A stretch of 64,000 nt of DNA from Butyrivibrio sp. VCB2006. Lineage in GTDB: Bacteria; Bacillota; Clostridia; Lachnospirales; Lachnospiraceae. The notes beneath the pieces were generated by a model. That model had not been told where the DNA came from. It worked only from the letters and a program-made list of their open reading frames with translations, and ran no database searches. The position numbers and the translations under genes were made by a program. Every line of letters begins with the position of its first letter. Within the stretch, counting starts at the first letter, position 1. This document shows, in pieces, positions 17,499 through 26,577 of the stretch. The stretch is from the NCBI RefSeq assembly GCF_000420945.1, contig NZ_ATVX01000009.1, forward strand, positions 62,001-126,000, given 5' to 3'.

Positions 17499-18881
17499 AT
17501 GAAGGATATATTCCGAGGTCGATCTGCTGAGCTTAAGATACTTGATAAAAAATTCAAACAAAAGGGCTTTGTAATGACGGTTTTGTACGGCCGAAGAAGA
17601 GTAGGCAAAACGAAACTGGTTAATAAGTTTATTCAGGATCATGACTGTAAGAGCATCTCTTTCACAGCAGTCGAGCGAGAAGAGTCTGAATTACTGTCAA
17701 TGATGACAGAGGCTGTCCTTACGGCGCTAGCACCGGATATGCTTGGAGATATCAGCTTTAACAGTTTTGAGAAATTATTTGATTTCATCGGCAGACAGGC
17801 TGAAAGGGAGAGAATAGTTTTCTTTATAGATGAATACCCATATCTGGCAAAGCAATGTCCATATATTCAGTCAGTTCTGCAGAAGACCATAGATACAAGG
17901 TGGAACACGGGGAATCTGTTTTTTATTCTGTGTGGTTCTCTTGTCAGTTTCATGAAAGAAGAGGTACTTGCAGAGTCTGCTCCATTACATGGCAGAAGCA
18001 ATTTAGAGCTTAAGCTCAGACCATTCAATTATCTGGAGACAGCAGATTTCCTCGAGGGATTTTCGAATGAAGACAAAGCTATATGCTATGGGCTAACGAA
18101 TGGTGTAGCGAAATATCTAGAACAATTTGATACGAGTTTGTCATTAGAAGAGAACATTATAGACCAGTTCTACTCTGTAGGAGGTTATTTCTCTGAAGAG
18201 CAGGTTAAGACGGTTGTTTCAAGCGAAAAACAGAGCCCTGCTCTTTATAATTCGATTATTTCGGCGGTGGCTACAGGGCATACAAAGAATGGAGAAATAG
18301 CCACTTATATCGGTTCTGATGATGTAACGTATCCATTAAAGGTCCTTGTTGGTGCAGAAATACTGGAAAAAAGGATGTCTAAGAAGCCGTACTATGTACT
18401 AAATGATAGCATGCTGGAATTTTGGTTTAGATATGTTAACAGGGCAACCAGTCTCATAAATGCAGGCAGAGGAGAAACATATTATCATTCCAATGTTAAG
18501 GAACATCTGCATGATTTCATGGGAAAAGTATTTGAAAAGATGGCTAAAGAGTATCTTATATTGAATGCCGGACTTAATGGATTGCCGGTTTTGACAGAGA
18601 TAACTGATTATCAGGCATCAGTTCTTGATGAGAACAAGGAGCAGATGCAGATAGAGATCGATCTTCTTGGAAAGAACGACAAGAACATTATGTTGGTTGG
18701 CGAGTGTAAGTTTAAGAATTCCCCGTTCGATAAAGAAGAGTTTGAATGGTTCATGGACAAAATTAAATACATACCTGCGTCAGCTCCAGTGATATGTATT
18801 TTTTCTCTTGGTGGTTTTACAAAGTACGTAAAGGAAAATGCGGGAACGTGCATGCTAATCGGCATTGATGATATGTATTGA
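17499..18881 (+). CDS. AAA ATPase with C-terminal DUF234/PD-(D/E)XK-like domain
   Basis: A 460-residue protein of the archaeal-type ATPase group. Walker A (YGRRRVGKTKLV) lies near residue 29, Walker B (IVFFIDEYPYLAK) near 107, and a sensor-like segment (FFILCGSLVSFM) near 142. The C-terminal 150 residues include EIDLLGKNDKNIMLVGECKF, a nuclease-type D-ECK core typical of DUF234. Such proteins are common in Clostridia and rumen bacteria; their role is unknown. The ATG at 17499 follows TGGAGG. A long inverted repeat sits upstream, as for the related ATPase at 31992. Confidence 0.82.
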   Translation: MKDIFRGRSAELKILDKKFKQKGFVMTVLYGRRRVGKTKLVNKFIQDHDCKSISFTAVEREESELLSMMTEAVLTALAPDMLGDISFNSFEKLFDFIGRQAERERIVFFIDEYPYLAKQCPYIQSVLQKTIDTRWNTGNLFFILCGSLVSFMKEEVLAESAPLHGRSNLELKLRPFNYLETADFLEGFSNEDKAICYGLTNGVAKYLEQFDTSLSLEENIIDQFYSVGGYFSEEQVKTVVSSEKQSPALYNSIISAVATGHTKNGEIATYIGSDDVTYPLKVLVGAEILEKRMSKKPYYVLNDSMLEFWFRYVNRATSLINAGRGETYYHSNVKEHLHDFMGKVFEKMAKEYLILNAGLNGLPVLTEITDYQASVLDENKEQMQIEIDLLGKNDKNIMLVGECKFKNSPFDKEEFEWFMDKIKYIPASAPVICIFSLGGFTKYVKENAGTCMLIGIDDMY

Positions 18882-18904
18882 ACATCCCAGAAGAGTGCAG
18901 AATA

Positions 18905-19618
18905 ATGCTAAAAGATAAAGATATTCGGGAACCGCTTTTTGACTTCCTTGAGGATACATATGGGAAAGTCCGGATAATTGAAGAAAAGACCATGGGTCGC
19001 TCCAGAGCGGATCTTGTGATGGTTACAGAAGACAGCCTCGTTGGTATTGAGATAAAGAGCGATGCTGATACCTATGCAAGGTTGGTGACTCAGGTAAAGG
19101 ACTACGACAAGTACTATGATTACAACATTGCTGTAGTTGGTTCCAGCCATGGGATCCATATAAAAGAGCATGTTCCGGTGCATTGGGGCATAATCACCGT
19201 TGAAGAGGTGGATGGAGTACCTGATTTTTACATGCTAAGAAAGCCTGAAACCAACCCAAACATGAAGCTTGAGAATAAGCTTAAGATCCTTTGGAGACCT
19301 GAGCTTGCTCTTATTCAGGAAAAGTATGGAATGGCAAAGTACAAGGAAAAGAGCAAGTCTTTTGTAATTGATAAGATCAGCGCTCTTGTTCCGGATATTG
19401 TTACTATGGAGGCCCTGTCCGGTACTATCAGCAATATTCTCTTTGAAAGAGACTACAGCAAGGTGGCGGAAACCCTTACAGAGTACCGCAAGGGAGAGCT
19501 TCAGAAGGCTATAGAAAAAGAGACTGATCCTAAGAAAAAGCTTGAACTCATGGTAGAACAGGCTGAAAAGAGTAATAACTTTACTAAAAAGACCAAGAGA
19601 AGACGCAGGAGAAGATAA
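18905..19618 (+). CDS. PD-(D/E)XK nuclease-like protein with basic tail
   Basis: A 237-residue protein whose N-terminal half has an alpha-beta core with RADLVMVTEDSLVGIEIKS, the D-(E/D)xK arrangement of sce7726- and RecB-like nucleases. The protein ends in a run of arginines and lysines that would bind nucleic acid. It follows the ATPase gene closely; a TTG at 18878 would overlap that gene's stop, but the ATG at 18905 is preferred although its Shine-Dalgarno is weak. It could be a DNA repair or defence enzyme working with the ATPase; that pairing is inference. Confidence 0.65.
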   Translation: MLKDKDIREPLFDFLEDTYGKVRIIEEKTMGRSRADLVMVTEDSLVGIEIKSDADTYARLVTQVKDYDKYYDYNIAVVGSSHGIHIKEHVPVHWGIITVEEVDGVPDFYMLRKPETNPNMKLENKLKILWRPELALIQEKYGMAKYKEKSKSFVIDKISALVPDIVTMEALSGTISNILFERDYSKVAETLTEYRKGELQKAIEKETDPKKKLELMVEQAEKSNNFTKKTKRRRRRR

Positions 19619-19672
19619 GATGGCATCGCCAGTTAGTATAAAGAGTGCAACTGCGAAGAAAGCGCAGAAAAC

Positions 19673-20572
19673 ATGAAAGAGATAAATATCAAAGGCATTC
19701 TTCTTACAATAATCGGAGCAGCTTGCTGGGGGTTGTCCGGATCCGTGGGGCAGTACTTATTTGACGTTCAGGGGATGGACAGCAGATGGCTGGTGCCGAT
19801 AAGGCTTGGAGTATCGGGAATACTCATACTGATTTACTGTTTTATAAAATATGGTAAAACAACTCTTAATCCCTGGAAGACCAGAAACAGGGCGGTTCTT
19901 ATGGTCGTATATGGCGTTCTGGGCGTATCGGCCTGTCAGTTCCTGTATTTCCTTACGATTGAGCTGTCAAATGCAGCTATAGGAACGATTTTACAGGATC
20001 TGGCACCTCTTTTTATTCTGGGATATACCTGCATAACCATGAAAAGAAAGCCGGGGGCTTTTGAGGTTATATCAATCATACTGGCGATGCTTGGAGTATT
20101 TCTTTTAACTACTCATGGAAGTATAGATAACATGTCTGTCTCAGCGCCGGCGCTTATTGCAGGAGTCGGAAGTGCGTTTTGTGTTATGGTCTACAACGTT
20201 CTTGCACCAAAGCTTTCAGATGACATACCGGTCATTGTGGCCCAGGGATGGTCATTCCTTATGGGAGGCATCGCAACTGCGCTGTTATTCAGAACATGGA
20301 CTATAGATTATAAGCCAGGATTTATGGGCTTACTTGGTATCGCTTTTGTTGTTGTCATAGGAAATATCTGCGCTTTTACTTTGTATATCAGTGGTGTGAA
20401 GCAGATAGGCCCACAAAAGGCAATCTTGTATAGCTTCGCAGAGCCAATAACTGCAGCAATCATTTCCGTTACTGTGCTTGGAACGTCGTTTACTGTATTT
20501 GATGCATTGGGATTTTTGTTGATCTTTGCTATGCTGTGGCTTATAACATTGTTTGGTAAAAAACAAAGCTAA
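19673..20572 (+). CDS. EamA/DMT-superfamily transporter
   Basis: A 299-residue membrane protein with ten hydrophobic segments in two EamA repeats (second repeat from about residue 155, start AGVGSAFCVMVYNVL), the normal size for drug/metabolite transporters of the RhaT/YdcZ-like group. It probably exports or imports a small metabolite. Substrate cannot be read from the sequence. It lies 54 bases after the nuclease-like gene and may share its transcript. Confidence 0.88.
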   Translation: MKEINIKGILLTIIGAACWGLSGSVGQYLFDVQGMDSRWLVPIRLGVSGILILIYCFIKYGKTTLNPWKTRNRAVLMVVYGVLGVSACQFLYFLTIELSNAAIGTILQDLAPLFILGYTCITMKRKPGAFEVISIILAMLGVFLLTTHGSIDNMSVSAPALIAGVGSAFCVMVYNVLAPKLSDDIPVIVAQGWSFLMGGIATALLFRTWTIDYKPGFMGLLGIAFVVVIGNICAFTLYISGVKQIGPQKAILYSFAEPITAAIISVTVLGTSFTVFDALGFLLIFAMLWLITLFGKKQS

Positions 20573-20687
20573 AATAAAGGATTGCTTTTATCGTTTTGTT
20601 ATTCATATTTTATCGAATATTAACATAATAATGATAGAATTAAATATGAACATTTAAGGCAAAGTACAACGATAAGGCGAGTGTATC

Positions 20688-22910
20688 ATGAAATCAAAAA
20701 GGATCTATACTACTATCAGCATAGCCCTCCTTTTCCTGGTAATCTGTCTGGGCGTCTTTTTGACGCCTGTTTTTGCTTCGTCTGATTCTCCTGCTACAGT
20801 ATTTACAATTGGTGTGCCTGTAGATAGATGTCCTATGTTCTATCTTGATACAGCCACCGGCGAGATTGCAGGAATCGGCGTTGATCTTATGGAATCCGCT
20901 GCCAAAGAGGCTGGTTTCAATGTCACATTCAAAGCTATAAGTGAATCAAATCTTAAGGAAGCCCTTGATAGTACTGAGTACGATCTTGTTATGCCCTTTG
21001 GAAGTGCTGTTTCAAGTGCATCTGGTCAAGCGACCATCGTATCGGACAATCTCATCCAGACCCCATTTACCCTTGTGACTACAGATAAGCACTCTATTTC
21101 TGACATAAATACCATCAGAGTAGGCATGCTAAAATCACAGGGCGGAGTAGCAGAAACTGTAAAGCAGTTATACCCTGGAATAACGATAAACCTTTACAAT
21201 TCCATGGCTGATTGCATTAAAGCGCTTAGAAATGAAGAGGTAGATGCACTTTTACATAACTCATATGCGTGGAGCTATGTGCTTCAAAAGCCATCCTATA
21301 AGGATCTTAAAGTACAGCCTTCTGCCATGTTTTCCATGGATTTTCGTGCCGGAACTCTTGAAACCCCCGAGGGAAGAAAACGCATTGAACTTCTAAACGA
21401 AGGAATTGCAGCTATTCCTGAAACCAAAAAGCAGGCTATAGCCCTTGATTACACGACCAGAGATCTTTATGTGTATACTTTCGGAGACTATCTATTCCAA
21501 TATAAGTACTTCCTTATTGCTGGGACCATCCTTTTTGCTGCCCTTGTTATAATGCTTGTCTTAAGACAGAAAGCATATTTTGAAGAGCAGAAGGAAAAGA
21601 TGCGTCTAATGGAGGATATTGATCCTCTCACCGGTGTACTTAGTCACAATGGTTTCCGTAAAAAGGTAGAGGAACTTCTTACCAATAATCCTGACACACC
21701 ATATACGATATCTTATAACAACATAAAAGACTTTAAGTTCATCAACGACAGCTTTGGATGGAAGGCCGGAGATGAGCTGTTAAAATTTTGGACTGAGAGA
21801 AGCCTTGAAGTACTTACCGATAAAGAAGCTATAGGAAGGTATGATGGAGATCATTTTGTTATCCTTCGATGTATTGGCGGCAATGAACAGATTCTTCAGG
21901 ATGAAAAATATATTTTGACTCCTGTTCGCAATTATTTTAGCGATCGTGGAAAAGACTTTGTTGTAAGGCTCTGCTCTGGTATTTATGTTCTTATGCCTGA
22001 TGACTATAAAGACATAAACGTGGATAAGATGCTTGATTATGCCCGCATTGCAGAAAGAAAAGTCAGAGAATCCAAGAAAGAAGGATTTGAGTTTTATAAC
22101 CCAAAGCAGTGGGACATGGGAAGGAAAAGTGCTGGTATCGCAAGTCGCCTTCCTGCAGCTATTGAGTCTGGGGAAATACAAGTATGGTATCAGCCACAGG
22201 TCAACTATAAGACTGGGATGATAACTGGTGCAGAGGCTCTTTGCCGCTGGAAAAGCAAGAAGGATGGAAACATTTCTCCGGGAGAATTTATTCCGGTTTT
22301 GGAAGATGCTGGGCTTATCTATGATCTTGACTGTCACGTTTGGGACACTGTGTGTAAAGATCTAAAACGATGGAATGATCAGGGCAGACAACTGTGTGTA
22401 TCAGTAAACCTATCAAGACTTGATATAGTAAAGAACCCTGATGTAGCCGACCACTTTAATACATTAAAAGAGTTCTATAACCTATCGCCTGGTCAACTTC
22501 GTATTGAGATAACGGAAAGCGCATATGTCGAAAACTCCGATACCATCATCAAAACAACAACCAAACTTCGTGAAGCAGGCTTTGAAGTTGAAATGGACGA
22601 CTTTGGAAGTGGTTACTCATCACTGAATATGTTAAAAGAAGTTATCCTTGATCGCATAAAGCTTGATCTTCGATTTATTACCGGTTCAGGCGACCAAAAG
22701 ATGGGTCGGACAATACTTAGCTACATGGTCCAGATGATCCATGCTATTGGAACTTCTATTATCGCAGAAGGTGTTGAGACACTGGAACAGGCTGATTTCC
22801 TCGGAAGTCTTGGATGTGAGGAAATGCAGGGATATTATTTCTACAAGCCTATGCCGGTAGATGAGTTTGAAGCATTAACAGCATATCCCTCAAAGAAACA
22901 AAGTCAATAG
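20688..22910 (+). CDS. periplasmic-binding-domain sensor with degenerate GGDEF and intact EAL
   Basis: A 740-residue c-di-GMP enzyme. It has a signal peptide (about 1-30), an extracytoplasmic amino-acid-type substrate-binding domain (about 38-255), one membrane segment (about 262-284), a GGDEF domain (about 300-460) and an EAL domain (about 480-730). The GGDEF signature reads GRYDGDHF, so cyclase activity is doubtful. EAL residues look intact: EALCRW, EITES, DDFGSGYSS, AEGVE and QGYYFYKP. It is therefore probably a ligand-controlled phosphodiesterase lowering c-di-GMP. A terminator follows. Confidence 0.9.
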   Translation: MKSKRIYTTISIALLFLVICLGVFLTPVFASSDSPATVFTIGVPVDRCPMFYLDTATGEIAGIGVDLMESAAKEAGFNVTFKAISESNLKEALDSTEYDLVMPFGSAVSSASGQATIVSDNLIQTPFTLVTTDKHSISDINTIRVGMLKSQGGVAETVKQLYPGITINLYNSMADCIKALRNEEVDALLHNSYAWSYVLQKPSYKDLKVQPSAMFSMDFRAGTLETPEGRKRIELLNEGIAAIPETKKQAIALDYTTRDLYVYTFGDYLFQYKYFLIAGTILFAALVIMLVLRQKAYFEEQKEKMRLMEDIDPLTGVLSHNGFRKKVEELLTNNPDTPYTISYNNIKDFKFINDSFGWKAGDELLKFWTERSLEVLTDKEAIGRYDGDHFVILRCIGGNEQILQDEKYILTPVRNYFSDRGKDFVVRLCSGIYVLMPDDYKDINVDKMLDYARIAERKVRESKKEGFEFYNPKQWDMGRKSAGIASRLPAAIESGEIQVWYQPQVNYKTGMITGAEALCRWKSKKDGNISPGEFIPVLEDAGLIYDLDCHVWDTVCKDLKRWNDQGRQLCVSVNLSRLDIVKNPDVADHFNTLKEFYNLSPGQLRIEITESAYVENSDTIIKTTTKLREAGFEVEMDDFGSGYSSLNMLKEVILDRIKLDLRFITGSGDQKMGRTILSYMVQMIHAIGTSIIAEGVETLEQADFLGSLGCEEMQGYYFYKPMPVDEFEALTAYPSKKQSQ

Positions 22911-22915
22911 AAACT

Positions 22916-22960
22916 AATGCCAGGCAAGGGAACACCTCTCATGCCTGGCATTATTGTTGT
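22916..22960. terminator. bidirectional terminator between EAL gene and rpiB-like gene
   Basis: An 11-bp perfect stem (22916-22926 with 22942-22952) around a 15-base loop, followed on the plus strand by TATTGTTGTTT. It lies between two converging genes and can serve both. Confidence 0.75.
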
Positions 22961-22964
22961 TTCG

Positions 22965-23435
22965 TTAAATAATCTGATCAAGGGGTACACAGTGCTTGTC
23001 GTTTATGTCACACACTTTTTTGACTCTGTTTCTGTACTTCTCTTCCATGAGTGGCGCAGTGTTTAGCCATGTCTTTACAACCTCCATAGCCATAAGACCG
23101 CCAATTATCTTGGCTCCAAGGCACAGGATGTTTGAATCCGTATGCTGGCGAGCTAATGTGGCACATAAAGGATCCTGGCATACGGCGGCATAACAGCCAT
23201 TTATCTTGTTTGCAATAAGGGCGCTTCCATAGCCCACGCCATCACAGAAAATGCCTCTCTCGCACTCCCCTTTAGCAACTGCAAGCGCTGCAGGATATAC
23301 AAAGTCAGAGAGATCACAGCTCTTTTCATCATAGGTCCCGAAGTCCTCAACTTCATAGCCTTCTTTTATGAGATAAGCCTTGATTTCGTTCTTCATTGCG
23401 GTGCCAGCGTGATCGTTTGCCATAGCAATCTTCAT
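22965..23435 (-). CDS. rpiB: RpiB/LacA/LacB-family sugar-phosphate isomerase
   Basis: A 156-residue enzyme that interconverts ribose or galactose phosphate aldose and ketose forms. It has the N-terminal ANDHAG motif, the catalytic cysteine region (GIFCDGVGYGSA, about residues 62-73, a variant of CGTGIG) and the conserved NILCLGAKIIG segment. The family is RpiB or LacAB-like; the altered motif around the cysteine suggests a specialised substrate. It is a single gene between a shared terminator and a 360-base non-coding stretch. Confidence 0.88.
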   Translation of the reverse strand: MKIAMANDHAGTAMKNEIKAYLIKEGYEVEDFGTYDEKSCDLSDFVYPAALAVAKGECERGIFCDGVGYGSALIANKINGCYAAVCQDPLCATLARQHTDSNILCLGAKIIGGLMAMEVVKTWLNTAPLMEEKYRNRVKKVCDINDKHCVPLDQII

Positions 23436-23797
23436 GGGTTAGCCCTCCTAAGCTTTTCTTTGATTATATCATGGGCTAAGCCTGGTATGTAGCTTGGCAG
23501 ACTTCCAGGTATTAGATTCATGTTTTTAAAGTTGGTTTTAGGTTGAAGCTGTATTATATGGCTATAAGGATATACAGATCCTTACCCCACACATACTTTC
23601 ATAACACTTTTGGGCTGCCTTCGTGGTAGCCCCACCTCTCAAAATTAGTCAGGAGAGCCAGGCTCTTATCATAAAAGAGAAATAAGACATCAGTTTTCGC
23701 TGATGCGGATATGTAAAAGCATATCGATGAAGCATAGAATAATACAAACAGAGCATTGTAAGGAAAATCAATGCCGATGATAAAAGAGGTTAAAGAT
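23436..23797. other. gene-free interval with hairpin-CACCTC element
   Basis: No convincing gene. A hairpin GGGCTGCC-TTCGT-GGTAGCCC (23612-23632) is followed by CACCTCTC and preceded by TTTCATAACAC. The same layout recurs at 25272-25313 and 33390-33427. The last 60 bases hold the leader of the next gene, with AGAGG before its ATG. Confidence 0.45.
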
Positions 23798-24223
23798 ATG
23801 GACAAGATCAGACAATTTGGTAATCAGATGCAGTACAGGATGGCACAGTTCATGTATGGCCGCAACGGGTTTGATACACTGGCGCGGACATGCAATGGAA
23901 TAGCGATCTTTCTGTTGGTAATAAACCTGTTTGCTCAGAGCAGGATAGTATATCTCTTGTGGCTTGTATTCTTTTCTTATGCATGCTTTAGGGTATATTC
24001 AAGAAACATATCTAAAAGATATGCTGAGAATCAGAAGTTCCTTAATATGACTGAGGTTCCAAGAAGATATGTTAAGCTATTTAAACTTCAGTGGCATGAC
24101 AGAAAAGTGAGCAGATATTACATCTGCAAGAACTGCCATCAGCAGATAAGAGTACCAAAAGGAAAGGGCAGGATTGAGATCAGATGCCCTAAGTGCAGCG
24201 AACGTTTCATTAAAAAGACCTGA
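23798..24223 (+). CDS. membrane protein with C-terminal zinc ribbon
   Basis: A 141-residue protein with two adjacent membrane segments (about 37-70) and a C-terminal zinc ribbon ([17 protein letters not shown]...RCPKCSERF). The family is found in many Lachnospiraceae and is uncharacterised. The ATG at 23798 follows AGAGG. It lies 20 bases before the J-domain gene, and the two are probably an operon; a role in membrane protein quality control is possible. Confidence 0.72.
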   Translation: MDKIRQFGNQMQYRMAQFMYGRNGFDTLARTCNGIAIFLLVINLFAQSRIVYLLWLVFFSYACFRVYSRNISKRYAENQKFLNMTEVPRRYVKLFKLQWHDRKVSRYYICKNCHQQIRVPKGKGRIEIRCPKCSERFIKKT

Positions 24224-24243
24224 TCGGTCTGGAGGATAATGTT

Positions 24244-24702
24244 ATGATGATGGATCCCTACAAGGTTCTTGGAGTAGCCCCGGGGGCTTCAGAAGAAGAG
24301 ATCAAAAAAGCACACAGAACGCTTGCGAAAAAGTATCATCCGGACTTGAATCCCGGAAATGCAGCAGCTGCTGAAAAGATGAATGAGATAAATGCAGCTT
24401 ACGATATTCTTACAAAACCGGGTGCTGAGAGATACAGACAGGCACAGACATATACGCAGGAGCGTACCTATGCCGAGAAAGAGGAGACTCCTTTCGAAGA
24501 GTACGGAACATACTGGCAGTGGGGTACTCAGGATCTTGGCAGAGGCTATAACAGACCGGAAGAGAGCTGGAATACCTGGAACAACTGGACCGGTTGGAAC
24601 AGGACTCCGGTATATGGCACCTCCATTCTTGGAAAGATCTTCAGATGGTTTATCATCCTGCAGCTACTGTCAATGTTCTTCAGGATGTTCATGTTCTTTT
24701 AA
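24244..24702 (+). CDS. J-domain (DnaJ-like) protein with C-terminal membrane tail
   Basis: A 152-residue protein with an intact J domain (residues 4-66, HPD motif in [10 protein letters not shown]), a Tyr/Trp/Gly-rich middle and a hydrophobic C-terminal segment (about 128-150). It would recruit a DnaK chaperone to the membrane. GGAGG at 24231-24235 supports the start. It forms an operon with the preceding zinc-ribbon membrane protein. Confidence 0.9.
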   Translation: MMMDPYKVLGVAPGASEEEIKKAHRTLAKKYHPDLNPGNAAAAEKMNEINAAYDILTKPGAERYRQAQTYTQERTYAEKEETPFEEYGTYWQWGTQDLGRGYNRPEESWNTWNNWTGWNRTPVYGTSILGKIFRWFIILQLLSMFFRMFMFF

Positions 24703-24881
24703 CGATAATGAAATGAAGTCAGCTGATATGCATTCTTTTATGTGTATCAGCTTTCTTTTGCGAAAAAAGAAAAATAAGGATAGGCTTTTCTGCTAACCGG
24801 ATATGTATTACCAATATGGGCAGACATATAATCATCTCATAAGAACAAAACAACCAGATTCATTTATAAGAGGTGTGGGTT

Positions 24882-25148
24882 ATGACTGAAAAGAGATTAT
24901 ATAAAAGTGCAGATAAAAAGATATCAGGTGTATGTGGTGGAATTGCTGAGTACTTCGGCATAGATCCTGCAATCGTAAGGATCATCTGGGCATGCACATT
25001 CCTGTTTACAGGCGCTGGGTTAATTGCATACATTGTTGCAGCAATAGTGATGAATGAAAATCCTGGATATGAGGAAGATCACAGCGAAGACAGGTACACA
25101 TATTCTTATGACTCAGAAACTATCAAAGGCTTCAAGCCGGAAGTATAG
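24882..25148 (+). CDS. pspC: PspC-domain membrane protein
   Basis: An 88-residue protein with the PspC signature: KRLYKSADKKISGVCGGIAE followed by FGIDPAIVRIIW and a hydrophobic segment ending YIVAAIVM, then an acidic tail. PspC proteins take part in envelope stress responses. The ATG at 24882 has AGAGGTG upstream. A strong terminator follows, so it ends this transcription unit. Confidence 0.9.
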   Translation: MTEKRLYKSADKKISGVCGGIAEYFGIDPAIVRIIWACTFLFTGAGLIAYIVAAIVMNENPGYEEDHSEDRYTYSYDSETIKGFKPEV

Positions 25149-25166
25149 TTCTGTTCATATATCAGG

Positions 25167-25196
25167 CCCTCTGGTCAGATGACCAGGGGGTTTTTT
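25167..25196 (+). terminator. terminator after pspC
   Basis: An 11-bp stem with one G-U pair (25167-25177 with 25180-25190), a two-base loop as written, and six T residues. Strong factor-independent terminator. Confidence 0.85.
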
Positions 25197-25504
25197 ATGT
25201 TTTTAGGTAATTTATAGGTTTGTACGGTATTGTGAACTTGTCAGGGGACATGGGTCCGCCTGATCACACACATTCATAACACATGGGTCGCCCTTGATTG
25301 GGCGGCCACCTCCAGACTTTACGCCTCACTTATGTGGGGCTTTTTTCATGAAATGGCGGTGCTATATTGCGAAAGCACCGGAGCTTTTGCTTTGTGGCAC
25401 CACTTTTAAGGGCATGGAAGGCGCGGAAGGGGAGAAGTAGAGCGCGCCTTTTATCCTATAAGGGAACCCCAGACACCCTCGCCCGTTCCCTTAGACCTTC
25501 CCAA
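25197..25504. other. gene-free interval with hairpins and a second terminator
   Basis: It holds a hairpin followed by ACCTCC (25285-25314; see the matching elements at 23612 and 33398), then a terminator GCCTCAC-TTAT-GTGGGGC-TTTTTT at 25323-25346. A terminator with no gene in front suggests a small RNA from about 25200 to 25346. Bases 25425-25495 contain a stem-loop with GGAGAAGTAGAGCG and a GGAACCCCAGACACC segment related to the repeats at 27.9-28.3 kb. Confidence 0.45.
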
Positions 25505-25813
25505 TTATTCTTCGTCCCAGTCGTATTTAAATTCGTAGCCGTCCTCTGGCTCGCCTATCTCATAGCCGAGTTCATCGGATAGCTTCTCTTTTAATTCCGC
25601 GAACCAGTCGTCCCATATTTCCTCTGGTACATCTCCATAGAACTGGATCCCTGAAGGCTCTACTGAGGCTTCTATGTTTATTCCTTCTCCTGTCCAGAGT
25701 GGAGTATCTGAAGTCTCGTCATAGTATTCCATGCTTCTATAGACCTCATCTATCTTTTCCCATACCCAGTCTGGTGCTGTATAGTGGATGTTCAGGTTTG
25801 CATTTACTATCAT
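25505..25813 (-). CDS. small acidic protein, unknown function
   Basis: A 102-residue, strongly acidic protein rich in Trp, Tyr, Asp and Glu, with no recognised domain. The reading frame has protein-like composition and a start preceded by GGAGG (minus strand, AAGGAGGCCCC). It stands alone between structured non-coding regions. Size and charge would fit an immunity or anti-restriction (DNA-mimic) protein, but no motif proves it. Confidence 0.55.
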   Translation of the reverse strand: MIVNANLNIHYTAPDWVWEKIDEVYRSMEYYDETSDTPLWTGEGINIEASVEPSGIQFYGDVPEEIWDDWFAELKEKLSDELGYEIGEPEDGYEFKYDWDEE

Positions 25814-26577
25814 GGGGCCTCCTTACAATGGGTTTTTGTCATATTCTTATAATGCGTTTTTTATTCCTTCTCTTTTTACTCTAGCATACTATTTGACTTT
25901 CTCTATGTTCTTTCTTTTCTTGTGGTTCTATTATTTTCTCTAATATGCTTTCTTATAGATATTCTAATACATTCTTTTGCGGGGCTTTTTGCGTGGGTTT
26001 TTGCATTGGATTTGCTTACAAGAGATCTTTTTTCTGGATCATTTGTGTACCATTCCGAGCAGCTTCGCAGGTCTGCCCGAGCTCCCAGACCAATATGCCC
26101 CTGACTTCCACCAAGGAAGTCTGAATACGTGGCATACAAGGAATTATTATAGTCCCCTTCTCCAACGGGTTCCCGGGGGAACCCCCTCTTTTTTCGTGCG
26201 TATTTTCCTGGTGCTTTCCTGCCTTTCATGTATAAATGCACTTTCCCAGTCCACCGCCTATCGGTTTGCTGATGTGCATCGTAACAGTGTCAGTCCCACC
26301 AGCAAGGGCTGCCCTACGGCGTCTCGCTTACTTGTCCCTTGCAGGTGGTCCTGCCACCGTTCCTGAAGATGCACGCAAACCCGATAGATAGGCGATGAAC
26401 TCAGAAAGCACATTTATTAACACATGAAAGGATGGAAAAAAGCACATGGAAAATATCGCACGAAAAAAGGATCGCTCCCCTCCAGAAAAGCTCAGAATCT
26501 TGAAAGCACATTTCAAGGGCTTTGAAAGCCTGAAAACAGAAAACCAAAATCAAAACATATATAAGGAGAAAATGACA
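25814..26577. other. gene-free interval with large structured-RNA candidate
   Basis: About 760 bases with no convincing gene. A hairpin GGGTTCC-CGGG-GGAACCC with a following T-run is at 26165-26194. Bases 26254-26394 form a nested fold: outer arms CGCCTATCGGTTTGC and GCAAACCCGATAGATAGGCG, then TGTGCATC with GATGCACG, then CCACC-A-GCAAGGG with CCCTTGC-A-GGTGG. This suggests a structured RNA or a transfer-origin-like DNA structure just before the DUF5688 gene. The last 50 bases hold that gene's leader with AAGGAG. Confidence 0.45.
26255..26394 (+). ncRNA. candidate structured RNA upstream of DUF5688/ArdC genes
   Basis: About 140 bases can fold into nested stems whose outer arms (26255-26269 with 26375-26394) enclose a second helix (26273-26280 with 26367-26374) and an inner helix around 26297-26348. 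Several arms are interrupted by single mismatches, as in real RNA folds. No open frame uses the segment. Strand and function are unknown; it may be a leader RNA of the downstream operon. Confidence 0.4.

Noticed and set aside
21780-22337. Minus-strand frame of 185 codons inside the EAL gene
   Set aside because: Antisense shadow of the GGDEF-EAL coding sequence.
23436-23797. Riboswitch in front of the zinc-ribbon membrane gene
   Set aside because: Hairpin present, but no sequence matches a riboswitch core that I know.
25903-26241. Minus-strand frame of 112 codons
   Set aside because: Overlaps a hairpin-rich non-coding stretch, has no Shine-Dalgarno, and composition is unlike a protein.
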